The notes beneath the pieces are model-generated. The model had not been told where the DNA came from. It was given only the letters and a program-made list of their open reading frames with translations, and did no database searches. A stretch of DNA of 64,000 nucleotides from NCBI GenBank assembly GCA_026225055.1, contig JAMFSA010000254.1, positions 1 through 64,000 on the forward strand, given 5' to 3'. The translations under genes and the position numbers were made by a program. Each line of letters begins with the position of its first letter. The stretch's first letter is position 1. This DNA is from Mucilaginibacter xinganensis (GTDB lineage Bacteria > Bacteroidota > Bacteroidia > Sphingobacteriales > Sphingobacteriaceae). Below are positions 17,884 through 25,676 of this stretch, piece by piece.

Positions 17884-17948
17884 TTGCGGCCTACGTTAAA
17901 TATCCGCAATAAATATTTCCAACAAATCAATCGCTCACGGATTGATTT
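17884..17948. other. Two stem-loops between PqiA-like and peroxiredoxin genes
   Basis: A 6-bp stem TTGCGG (17884-17889)/CCGCAA (17904-17909) is followed by a 9-bp stem AAATCAATC (17924-17932)/GATTGATTT (17940-17948) with a 7-nt loop. The second ends 15 nt before the peroxiredoxin ATG. They may reduce read-through or tune translation of the next gene. Confidence 0.4.
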
Positions 17949-17963
17949 ATCGTATATGCAGGT

Positions 17964-18515
17964 ATGAAAACAATCAACCTAAAAAAAAAATTCAGCGCTT
18001 TGGTATTTATGCTGGCACTTTTTTGCAGCTATTCGCATGCGCAAAGCAATAAGAAATTAGATGTGGGTGACCATGTGCCATTATTTACTCTGAACGATCA
18101 GGATGGAAAATCATTTGATGTGAATGATTACATTGGCAAAAAAGTATTGGTGATCTATTTCTATCCTAAGGATGAAAGCATGGTTTGTACTAAGGAAGCT
18201 TGCGCTTTCCGAGATAGATTTGATCAGTTCACCAAAGCCGGTGCATTAGTTATTGGCGTAAATGGGGGTACAATTGCCAGCCACAAGGAGTTTCAGCAAC
18301 ACTATAAACTACCCTTTACTTTGTTAAGCGACCCTGATAACAAAGTGTACAATATGTTTGGTGTAAAAAATAAAATGTTTTTTAGCGGCCGCGAAACCTT
18401 TGTGATCGACCTGAATGGCAAAATTGTTTACACTCATGAAGCTATGCTGGAAGGTAAAGAACATGCCGATGATGCCCTGCAATTTGTTAAAGCAGCCAAC
18501 ACCAAGCAGCAATGA
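17964..18515 (+). CDS. Exported peroxiredoxin (Bcp/PrxQ-type)
   Basis: Thiol peroxidase reducing hydrogen peroxide or lipid hydroperoxides. A signal peptide ends near residue 27 (SHAQ), so it acts in the periplasm. The AhpC/TSA fold is clear in VPLFTLNDQDGKSFDVNDY and VLVIYFYPKDESMVCTKEAC. The peroxidatic Cys75 and probable resolving Cys80 are five residues apart, as in the PrxQ/Bcp group. The usual Thr-Pro before the peroxidatic Cys is replaced by Ser-Met, an odd variant. Its stop overlaps the next ATG (ATGA at 18512-18515). Position between PqiA-like and lipid genes suggests protection of envelope lipids. Confidence 0.9.
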   Translation: MKTINLKKKFSALVFMLALFCSYSHAQSNKKLDVGDHVPLFTLNDQDGKSFDVNDYIGKKVLVIYFYPKDESMVCTKEACAFRDRFDQFTKAGALVIGVNGGTIASHKEFQQHYKLPFTLLSDPDNKVYNMFGVKNKMFFSGRETFVIDLNGKIVYTHEAMLEGKEHADDALQFVKAANTKQQ

Positions 18516-18847
18516 TCACTTTACTAAAAATACTTTTTAGCCTGCTGTTTGCCTGGATGTGTTATGTGGTGATCATAACCAGCATGGCCAGCAACCTGTT
18601 TAGTCAGTGGGATTTCCTTGGCGGCATACCCTGGATGCGAGCTACGTTGTGGGATTTCTATGCCAATGTTTTGGTAATATTTGTTTGGCTTTGTTATAAG
18701 GAAAACAAATTGATGCTCAAGATCATTTGGTTAATATTACTGGTAACTTTAGGTAGTATAGCCAGTTGTGCCTATGTGCTCATCCAGCTTTTTAAATTAA
18801 AACCAGGCGAGGGAATAAAAGAATTATTCAGTAAGCAAAATGGATAA
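18512..18847 (+). CDS. Small DUF1475-like membrane protein
   Basis: A 111-residue protein with three likely membrane segments (about 5-25, 50-68 and 72-92). The central motif PWMRATLWDFYANVLVIFVW resembles the DUF1475 family, whose function is unknown. It overlaps the peroxiredoxin stop by 4 bp and the next gene by 8 bp, so it is tightly coupled in the operon. The Trp-Asp-Phe-Tyr stretch may bind a lipid or cofactor, but that is speculation. Confidence 0.7.
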   Translation: MITLLKILFSLLFAWMCYVVIITSMASNLFSQWDFLGGIPWMRATLWDFYANVLVIFVWLCYKENKLMLKIIWLILLVTLGSIASCAYVLIQLFKLKPGEGIKELFSKQNG

Positions 18848-19661
18848 CAGTTCCTTATTGATGTTGATCATTTACAGCACGGTAACGTGTTGCATTATCA
18901 TGGCAGGGGTATGGCTATGGTCGTATAAAATAAAGAATGCCGGGGTGGTAGATATCTTTTGGTCGTATAACTTTCCGGTAATTGCTATTTTATTATTTCT
19001 GTTCGCTCCAGGATTGGAAACGCGAAAGATAATACTATGTAGTATGGTTGTATTGGCTGGCCTGCGTTTAGGCACACATTTGGCAATAAGGGTATTAAAG
19101 CATTTACACGATGAAGAACCCCGCTACAAACATCTCCGCCAGGAATGGGGCGCCAATGCTGAGGTAAAGATGTTCGGTTTTTTCCAGATGCAGGCTATAT
19201 CCAATGTGTTGCTGGCCATCCCTTTTTTTATAAGTGCGATGAACACCAAATCTAATCTTTCGCCTTTGGAATATGCTGGGATAGTATTATGGTTCATCAG
19301 CGTAACGGGAGAAGCGACAGCGGATATGCAATTAGCGAATTTTAAAAAGGATGAAAGTAATAAAGGCAAGGTATGCGACACTGGCTTATGGCATTATTCG
19401 CGCCATCCCAATTATTTTTTTGAGTGGCTGATGTGGGTATCTTATTTCGTTTTCGCGCTGGCATCGCCTTATGGGTATCTGGCAATTATTAGTCCGGCTA
19501 TAATATTGATCCTCTTACTAAAAGTAACTGGTATCCCAGCCACCGAGCAGCAATCGTTGCGCTCAAAAGGGGAGGCTTACAAGAAATACCAGAGCACTAC
19601 GAGTGTGTTTGTGCCGTGGTTTAAAACTTCACCCAAACCGTTTCCAAAGGAGAGGGCTTAA
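18840..19661 (+). CDS. DUF1295 membrane enzyme (steroid 5-alpha-reductase-like)
   Basis: Integral membrane protein of 273 residues with about six segments. The motif GLWHYSRHPNYFFEWLMW (near residue 180) is the NADPH or substrate region shared by DUF1295, steroid 5-alpha-reductase and isoprenylcysteine methyltransferase families. The family is often found beside cyclopropane-fatty-acid synthase and DUF1365 genes, as here. A role in reducing or modifying an acyl chain double bond is plausible but not shown. It overlaps the previous gene by 8 bp and is followed by a CFA-type methyltransferase. Confidence 0.85.
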   Translation: MDNSSLLMLIIYSTVTCCIIMAGVWLWSYKIKNAGVVDIFWSYNFPVIAILLFLFAPGLETRKIILCSMVVLAGLRLGTHLAIRVLKHLHDEEPRYKHLRQEWGANAEVKMFGFFQMQAISNVLLAIPFFISAMNTKSNLSPLEYAGIVLWFISVTGEATADMQLANFKKDESNKGKVCDTGLWHYSRHPNYFFEWLMWVSYFVFALASPYGYLAIISPAIILILLLKVTGIPATEQQSLRSKGEAYKKYQSTTSVFVPWFKTSPKPFPKERA

Positions 19662-19774
19662 AAGGAAGCGTGATCGAGGAGATTATCACAATATTTTCAC
19701 AACCCAAATCCGATCATCCCTCCACAACGTATACCTCTAAAAACAAAATACAAAACTATTACCCCTTACAACCC

Positions 19775-20809
19775 ATGTGGTACGACAAATTAGTAGAACA
19801 AGATAAAGTCCCTGATTTTTTATTGCGCAAGGGGATTCGCAATTTATTAGCGCAACGCTTAAAAGATGAAGATAAAGGAGGCGTAGAAGCACAGCAGGAA
19901 CATCTGGCGCAAATCATAGCTATGCTTAAGGCATCATCAATAGCGGTAAATACCGCTGATGCCAACCAGCAGCATTATGAGGTACCAACCGAATTTTACC
20001 AGTACTGCCTCGGTAAACATCTCAAGTATTCAAGCGGGTATTGGAAACCCGGTGTCGCTGATATTGATACTTCTGAAAGGGACATGTTGCTGCTTACCTG
20101 CGAAAGGGCCGAACTAGCAAACGGGCAAAATGTACTGGAGCTGGGTTGTGGCTGGGGATCGTTGTCGCTGTTTATGTCGGCCAAGTACCCTAAGAGCACT
20201 TTTACAGTAGTGTCGAATTCGCGCACGCAAAAAATTCATATCGATGAACAGGCCAGGGAGCGCGGTATTAAAAACTTAACGATTGTTACTGCTGATATGA
20301 ACACCTTCGCCATTGATGCAAAGTTTGATAGGGTGGTATCAGTGGAGATGTTTGAGCACATGCGTAATTACGAGTTGCTGATGAGAAAAGTAGCTTCGTT
20401 TTTAAAGCCGGACGGTAAGCTGTTCATTCATATTTTTACGCATAAGGAGTATGCCTATTTATTTGAAGTGAACGATGAAACCGACTGGATGAGCAAATAC
20501 TTTTTCACCGGTGGTATTATGCCCAGCGACGACCTGATGTTTTATTTTAATGACGACCTGATCGTTGAAAAACACTGGCATGTAAGCGGTACGCACTATG
20601 CCAAAACATCTGAAGCATGGCTTAAAAATATGGATGCTCATAAAGTGCAAATTATGCCCTTATTTGAGCAGACTTATGGTAAAGACCAGGCGGTGAAATG
20701 GTGGGTGTACTGGCGCTTATTTTATTTGGCCTGCGCCGAACTGTGGAATTATAACCAAGGGAATGAATGGATGGTAAGTCATTATTTATTTCATAAAACA
20801 CACGCATGA
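19775..20809 (+). CDS. CFA-synthase-family SAM methyltransferase 1
   Basis: S-adenosylmethionine-dependent enzyme that adds a methylene or methyl group to unsaturated acyl chains of membrane lipids. The start at 19775 (MWYDKLVEQDKVPDF...) is chosen because the family begins this way; a GTG at 19670 would add 35 residues of low-complexity sequence. The SAM-binding motif VLELGCGWGSLS is near residue 122, followed by VVSVEMFEHMRNYELLM. The protein of 344 residues is closer to the eukaryotic-like CFA branch than the second copy at 23085. Upstream HYEVPTEFYQYCLGKHLKYS is the conserved substrate region. Product (cyclopropane, methyl-branched or furan precursor) is unknown. Confidence 0.85.
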   Translation: MWYDKLVEQDKVPDFLLRKGIRNLLAQRLKDEDKGGVEAQQEHLAQIIAMLKASSIAVNTADANQQHYEVPTEFYQYCLGKHLKYSSGYWKPGVADIDTSERDMLLLTCERAELANGQNVLELGCGWGSLSLFMSAKYPKSTFTVVSNSRTQKIHIDEQARERGIKNLTIVTADMNTFAIDAKFDRVVSVEMFEHMRNYELLMRKVASFLKPDGKLFIHIFTHKEYAYLFEVNDETDWMSKYFFTGGIMPSDDLMFYFNDDLIVEKHWHVSGTHYAKTSEAWLKNMDAHKVQIMPLFEQTYGKDQAVKWWVYWRLFYLACAELWNYNQGNEWMVSHYLFHKTHA

Positions 20810-20843
20810 TCCGCTTTTCTGCTGATTTCCTAACCATATATTC

Positions 20844-22178
20844 ATGAGTAACAACGCTAACAATAATTTCCCCCTCACTGGATTAGGGGGGAGCACCGCT
20901 ATCATAGGCACCGGCATTGCAGGGATGGGTTGCGGGCATTTTTTGCATAAAACATCCGACCTTACCTTTTACGAGCAGAACGATTATACCGGTGGGCACA
21001 CCAATACGGTAACTGTTGATGAGGATGGAAAACCTATTTATATCGATACCGGTTTTATGGTATTTAACTACGAAACCTACCCCAATTTATGCCGCTTGTT
21101 TAACGAGCTGAAAGCTCCGGTTAAAAAAACGGAGATGTCGTTCAGTGTGCAGCATTTGCCAACTAAACTGGAATACAGCGGATCTAGCGTTAATCACCTT
21201 TTCGCGCAGCGCAAGAATATTTTTAACCTGCCATATCTTAAAATGCTGATGCAGATTGGGCGCTTTAATAAGGAGAGCGTTAAAATTGTTGATGACCCTA
21301 AATACGCCAATTACTCCATTGGCGAGTACATTAAGGAGTTTGGTTTTGGCGATGATATGCTGTGGAAATACCTGGTGCCCATGAGTTCGGCGGTATGGTC
21401 GACTCCAATGGAGCAGATGCTGGATTTTCCTATTGTAACCCTCATCCGTTTCTTTAAAAATCATGGGTTTTTAGGGCTGGATACACAGCACCAGTGGTAT
21501 ACCCTGGATAAGGGCAGTCAATCCTATCGCGAAATATTAATTAAGCCATTTAAGGACCGGATCCATTTAAACCGGAAGGCGATTAAGGTAACGCGCGAAG
21601 AAAACGGTAAAGTAACCGTCCATGCCTCGGATGGCACGCAGGAAACATTCGATAGGGTAATTATAGCCGCACATGGAGATGAGGCGTTGGCTTTGCTGGA
21701 TGCGCCGACTAAAGATGAGCAACGGTTGCTATCCTCTTTTAAATATCAATATAATAAAGCGATGCTTCATACAGATGAAGGCATCATGCCGAAAACCAAA
21801 CTGGCCTGGAGCAGCTGGAACTACAGCATTCAGGAGCAGAACGGCAAGCTGATACCAACCACCATTTACTGGATGAACAGGCTGCAGCAGGTATCGGATA
21901 AAAAGAACTATTTCGTATCCATTAATCCACATGATAATATCGACCCTAAAAAAATAATTAAGGAGATTGATTACCACCACCCGCTGTTTGATGTGCCTGC
22001 CATAAATGCCCAAAAGGAATTACATACACTGAATGAAAGCGGCCCGGTATATTTTTGCGGCAGTTATTTTAACTACGGTTTTCACGAAGATGCATTTACC
22101 AGCGCGGTAAACTTATGTTCGCAATTGTTAGGTGAGCCGGTTTACGACAGGAATATTCTGATCCAGCCGCCACTTTAA
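20844..22178 (+). CDS. FAD-dependent amine-oxidase-like oxidoreductase
   Basis: Soluble flavoprotein of 444 residues. The FAD Rossmann motif GTGIAGMGCG is near residue 22, followed by the acidic end of the second strand (FYEQNDYTGGHTNT) and the typical YIDTGFMVFNYETYPN. The C-terminal GSYFNYGFHEDAF closes the FAD site. This group accompanies CFA-type methyltransferases and DUF1365 proteins in many bacteria, including the singlet-oxygen (SigE/ChrR) regulon of Rhodobacter, where such genes have been linked to unusual fatty acids. It probably oxidises or desaturates a methylated acyl chain. The gene lies in the middle of the lipid operon, with 34 bp upstream spacing. Confidence 0.85.
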   Translation: MSNNANNNFPLTGLGGSTAIIGTGIAGMGCGHFLHKTSDLTFYEQNDYTGGHTNTVTVDEDGKPIYIDTGFMVFNYETYPNLCRLFNELKAPVKKTEMSFSVQHLPTKLEYSGSSVNHLFAQRKNIFNLPYLKMLMQIGRFNKESVKIVDDPKYANYSIGEYIKEFGFGDDMLWKYLVPMSSAVWSTPMEQMLDFPIVTLIRFFKNHGFLGLDTQHQWYTLDKGSQSYREILIKPFKDRIHLNRKAIKVTREENGKVTVHASDGTQETFDRVIIAAHGDEALALLDAPTKDEQRLLSSFKYQYNKAMLHTDEGIMPKTKLAWSSWNYSIQEQNGKLIPTTIYWMNRLQQVSDKKNYFVSINPHDNIDPKKIIKEIDYHHPLFDVPAINAQKELHTLNESGPVYFCGSYFNYGFHEDAFTSAVNLCSQLLGEPVYDRNILIQPPL

Positions 22179-22193
22179 TCCGTATATTTAATT

Positions 22194-23000
22194 ATGGCAA
22201 AGGCCGAATTCAATTCCTGTTTATATAAAGCAAAGGTAATGCACCACCGTTTGGCCCCAAAGGTACACCGGTTCCATTACGAGGTGTTTATGTTTTACCT
22301 CGATCTGGATGAGATAGACAAGATCGCCAAACGCATGAAATTCATGAGCCGAAACCGGTTCAATCTGTTTAATTTCCGGGATAAAGATCATCTGCAATTA
22401 CCGAAAGAAAACCCGGATACCTCAAAAAATATCCGTCAGCATATTACAACCTACCTGCAAAGCAACGGCGTAAATATTGGCAACGGCCGTATTATGGTGC
22501 TTACCAATTTGTGCACCGCTGGCTACCAGTTTAACCCGGTGTCGTTTTATTTTTGTTATGATGAACAGGGGCAACCCACCTGCTCGGTTGTTGAGGTCTG
22601 CAATACCTACCTGGAAATGAAGCCTTATTTTTTAGGCGTTGATACCCGGCAGGGCGATGAGTTTAAGTACCATACGGCCAAGTATTTTTATGTGTCGCCA
22701 TTTATGGACATGGATACCAGTTTCGATTTTGACCTGCATATCCCCGGAGAAAAATTACAGTTGAAGATTGACGATTATGATCAGGATGGCAAACGCTTTT
22801 TCATCAGTACATTAAGCGGTGTGCGTAAGCCGTTAACCGACGCCAGCCTTTTGCTTTATTTCTTCAGCTTCCCGCTCATCACCCTAAAAATTATTGGCCT
22901 TATTCACTGGCAGGCTTTAAAGTTATGGTTGAAAAAGATCCCTTATCATAAAAAAGAAGCAAACAAAGATCTTCAGCGTGAAGTATATAGGCCGTATTAG
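22194..23000 (+). CDS. DUF1365 family protein
   Basis: A 268-residue protein beginning KAEFNSCLYKAKVMHHRLAP, the standard DUF1365 N-terminus, with NLCTAGYQFNPVSFYFCYD and EVCNTYLEMKPYF as further signatures. One hydrophobic segment (LLLYFFSFPLITLKIIGLI, near residue 222) may attach it to the membrane. Function is unknown, but the family is nearly always adjacent to the FAD oxidoreductase and a CFA-type methyltransferase, as in this operon. It starts 15 bp after the flavoprotein stop. Confidence 0.88.
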   Translation: MAKAEFNSCLYKAKVMHHRLAPKVHRFHYEVFMFYLDLDEIDKIAKRMKFMSRNRFNLFNFRDKDHLQLPKENPDTSKNIRQHITTYLQSNGVNIGNGRIMVLTNLCTAGYQFNPVSFYFCYDEQGQPTCSVVEVCNTYLEMKPYFLGVDTRQGDEFKYHTAKYFYVSPFMDMDTSFDFDLHIPGEKLQLKIDDYDQDGKRFFISTLSGVRKPLTDASLLLYFFSFPLITLKIIGLIHWQALKLWLKKIPYHKKEANKDLQREVYRPY

Positions 23001-23084
23001 GCAAATTTCGTAGTTCCTGAAAAACCCGTATTGCTGTAATATCCGTATATGATTTAAAGATCACTTTATCACTTATAACCAGCC

Positions 23085-24323
23085 ATGTCTGACACGCTTA
23101 CACTCTTAAAAAAAACTAGTTTTTATCAGGATGTCGTTCTGAAACTACTGTCGAAAATGGATAAGGGCCACCTTTATTTGACCCTGGCCGATGGGCAGCA
23201 AATTACGATCGGCAGTGGCGAGGGGAGCATCAACGCGAACATCAGCATTATTGATAACGCTTTTTATAAACGCGTTATCCTGTTTGGCGATATTGGTTTT
23301 GGCGAGGCTTATGTAGATGGCTTGTGGGATACGGATAATATTACTAACGTGATCAAGTGGGTGCTATTGAATATTGAGAACGCCCCCGGCTTATCGGGCA
23401 GTAAAACACAAGCCGCGACGCTGAATCTCTTGAAGCTGTTTAATAAGATCGTTCATTTTAAAAGAGCGAACACGGTAGAAGGGTCACGTAAAAATATCTC
23501 GGAACATTACGACCTGAACAATGATTTCTTCGCCAGTTTCCTTGATCCGACCATGACCTACTCCAGCGCTTATTTTTATAAGGAAGGCTTAAGCCTGGAG
23601 GAAGCACAAATCGCAAAATACGACCGCCTTTGTAAACAATTACACTTAAAACCGACTGATCACGTATTGGAAATCGGCAGCGGATGGGGTGGCAATGCCA
23701 TTTATATGGCAAAGACTTATGGCTGCCGGGTAACCTCTCTAACCATTAGTGAGGAACAGTACAAAATGGCTGTTGAACGCGTAGCAGCAGCGGGATTAAG
23801 TGACCGCGTTAGCATATTGATCAAGGATTACCGACAGATGGAGGGCAATTTTGATAAGATCGTATCGGTCGAGATGCTGGAAGCCGTGGGCCATAATTAT
23901 ATGAACGTTTACTTTCAGAAAGTCAATAGCCTCCTCAAAAAGAACGGTATTTTGGCCCTGCAGGTGATCACCTCGCCCGATTCACGCTACGAAAGTTTAA
24001 GAAAAGGCGTGGACTGGATCCAGAAACACATTTTCCCTGGGTCCTTATTACCATCGGTAGGGGCCATTAACCATGCCATTAACTGCACGAGCGACCTGAC
24101 GATGGTAGACCTGAAAGATATCGGCATGGACTATGCCGCCACCCTGAAACTTTGGTTTGAAGCCTTTAACGCTAATCTCCATCAAGTGAGGTTATTGGGG
24201 TTTGATGAGCGTTTCATCCGCAAATGGAATTATTACCTGTGCTATTGCGAAGCCGCGTTCGCTATGCGCAATATCAATACAATGCAACTGGTTTATACAA
24301 GGCCTAACAATGTTTTAAGGTAA
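23085..24323 (+). CDS. CFA-synthase-family SAM methyltransferase 2
   Basis: Second SAM-dependent lipid methyltransferase of the run, 412 residues, and the more canonical cyclopropane-fatty-acyl-phospholipid synthase. It has the N-terminal lipid-binding domain (ITIGSGEG..., FGDIGFGEAYVDGLWDT), the ISEHYDLNNDFFASFLDPTM segment, SAM motif VLEIGSGWGG near residue 195, VEMLEAVGHNY, and HIFPGSLLPS. Its coexistence with the first copy suggests successive or alternative modifications of the same acyl chain. It is the last gene of the lipid operon; a 250-bp gap follows. Confidence 0.9.
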   Translation: MSDTLTLLKKTSFYQDVVLKLLSKMDKGHLYLTLADGQQITIGSGEGSINANISIIDNAFYKRVILFGDIGFGEAYVDGLWDTDNITNVIKWVLLNIENAPGLSGSKTQAATLNLLKLFNKIVHFKRANTVEGSRKNISEHYDLNNDFFASFLDPTMTYSSAYFYKEGLSLEEAQIAKYDRLCKQLHLKPTDHVLEIGSGWGGNAIYMAKTYGCRVTSLTISEEQYKMAVERVAAAGLSDRVSILIKDYRQMEGNFDKIVSVEMLEAVGHNYMNVYFQKVNSLLKKNGILALQVITSPDSRYESLRKGVDWIQKHIFPGSLLPSVGAINHAINCTSDLTMVDLKDIGMDYAATLKLWFEAFNANLHQVRLLGFDERFIRKWNYYLCYCEAAFAMRNINTMQLVYTRPNNVLR

Positions 24324-24573
24324 TTGGTGGGGATATTGGCATAGGATCTCAATTACACTGGGGCATTGGTTCCGACCTATGCGCAGATAGGAAATACCGG
24401 ATTGATCATCAGTTTCACTGACAGGTAGCTACTTCTTTTTAAAAGTAACTGTTACTTTATCTACCAATTATTATTTGAAGAAACTTAACTTTTTTGATAC
24501 ATGTTAATTATTAACCCAATCATCCGGTATTATATTGGTTTTTAGCTTAAATTTACTTAACTAAGTATTTGCT
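24324..24573. other. Intergenic gap upstream of iorA-like gene
   Basis: A 250-bp AT-rich gap with one clear palindrome (24442-24458). It should hold the promoter for the molybdenum-enzyme genes. No small gene is convincing. Confidence 0.4.
24442..24458. promoter_or_regulatory. 17-bp palindrome, putative operator
   Basis: Perfect 8-bp arms AAAGTAAC and GTTACTTT around a single central T, about 115 bp upstream of the iorA-like ATG. Too short a loop for an RNA hairpin, so a dimeric repressor or activator site is more likely. Confidence 0.4.
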
Positions 24574-25044
24574 ATGATCAACATAACTGTCAACGGGCAA
24601 AATCATAATATTGATGCAGACCCAAATATGCCGCTTCTTTGGGCAATCCGCGATATTTTAGGCTTAACAGGTACCAAATTTGGTTGCGGTGCCGCGCAAT
24701 GCGGGGCATGTACCGTGCATTTAAATGGAGAAGCGGTTCGTTCCTGCGTAACGAAAATAAACCGGGCAGCCGGGCAAAATATTGTGACTATTGAGGGGCT
24801 TTCCCCCAATAATAACCATCCCTTGCAACTGGCCTGGAATGAGTTAAACGTTCCACAATGCGGTTACTGTCAATCGGGACAATTAATGTCTGCGGCCGTT
24901 TTACTTCGCGAAAATCCTAACCCAACTGATCAGGATATTGATAATGCCATGTCAGGCAATATCTGTCGTTGTGGAACCTATCAGCGTATCAGGTCTGCTA
25001 TTCATAAAGCTGCGGCTATGCAAACGGAGGGAGCCAAAATATGA
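24574..25044 (+). CDS. Molybdenum hydroxylase [2Fe-2S] subunit (IorA-like)
   Basis: Small electron-transfer subunit of a xanthine-oxidase-family enzyme, 156 residues. The plant-type cluster ligands are Cys38, Cys43, Cys46 and Cys58; the second cluster ligands are Cys96, Cys99, Cys131 and Cys133 (QCGYCQSGQ and NICRCGTYQ). It lacks a signal peptide and is probably exported with its Tat-tagged large subunit. The arrangement small subunit, cytochrome c, large subunit without a FAD subunit is that of isoquinoline 1-oxidoreductase-like enzymes. Its TGA overlaps the cytochrome gene start by 4 bp. Substrate is unknown (aldehyde or N-heterocycle). Confidence 0.9.
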   Translation: MINITVNGQNHNIDADPNMPLLWAIRDILGLTGTKFGCGAAQCGACTVHLNGEAVRSCVTKINRAAGQNIVTIEGLSPNNNHPLQLAWNELNVPQCGYCQSGQLMSAAVLLRENPNPTDQDIDNAMSGNICRCGTYQRIRSAIHKAAAMQTEGAKI

Positions 25045-25649
25045 AAAACCTGCTTTTCATTTCTCTTATCGTATTAATGTTAGGTATGATAACACTTGCG
25101 TTAAAAACAGAGCCGACAAAAATAAATAGTTATAAAGCTTTACCTAAGGACAGTGTTGGTTCAGCTAAAGCATTCCTGAACGTCTACCGGGTACTGATGA
25201 GCGCGCGGTGTATGAATTGTCATCCGTCAGGTGATGCTCCTTTGCAAGGAGATGATCATCATATCCATACCATGAACGTTCAGCGTGGCATTGACGGAAA
25301 AGGGTTATACGCCGAACGTTGCAGCAACTGCCATCAGCCAGAAAATACTGCAGGCGTGCACATGCCACCCGGCAACCCCAAATGGGGGTTGCCACCAGCC
25401 AATATGCGCATGGTATTCCAGGGGCGCACGCCGCGCCAGTTGGCATTGCAACTACTTGACCCGAAACAAAATGGCGGACGAAACAAAGCACAACTGATCG
25501 ACCACATGGCTAATGATGATCTGGTTGGTTGGGCATGGCATCCCGGTGATGGCCGTACTTTGCCGCCGATGAGCAGACAGGCTTTAGTTACACAGGTACG
25601 TTTATGGATAGCGAAAGGTGCTTATGCCCCTTCAGCCAAAGCAAAATAA
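25041..25649 (+). CDS. Periplasmic diheme c-type cytochrome subunit
   Basis: Electron acceptor for the neighbouring molybdenum enzyme. It has a hydrophobic N-terminal anchor or signal (residues 3-21) and two heme-binding motifs, CMNCH at 57-61 and CSNCH at 94-98. A C-terminal methionine-containing segment (TLPPMSRQAL) may provide an axial ligand. The protein of 202 residues is found with IorAB-type enzymes. Overlap of start with the iorA-like stop indicates translational coupling. Electrons probably flow from molybdenum through the iron-sulfur clusters to these hemes and on to the respiratory chain. Confidence 0.87.
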   Translation: MKNLLFISLIVLMLGMITLALKTEPTKINSYKALPKDSVGSAKAFLNVYRVLMSARCMNCHPSGDAPLQGDDHHIHTMNVQRGIDGKGLYAERCSNCHQPENTAGVHMPPGNPKWGLPPANMRMVFQGRTPRQLALQLLDPKQNGGRNKAQLIDHMANDDLVGWAWHPGDGRTLPPMSRQALVTQVRLWIAKGAYAPSAKAK

Positions 25650-25676
25650 AGGATTTAAACGATTAGAGTAGCCATT

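Noticed and set aside
19670..19774. GTG start extending the first CFA-type methyltransferase by 35 residues
   Set aside because: The added sequence is low-complexity and unlike the family N-terminus, which begins at the ATG at 19775.
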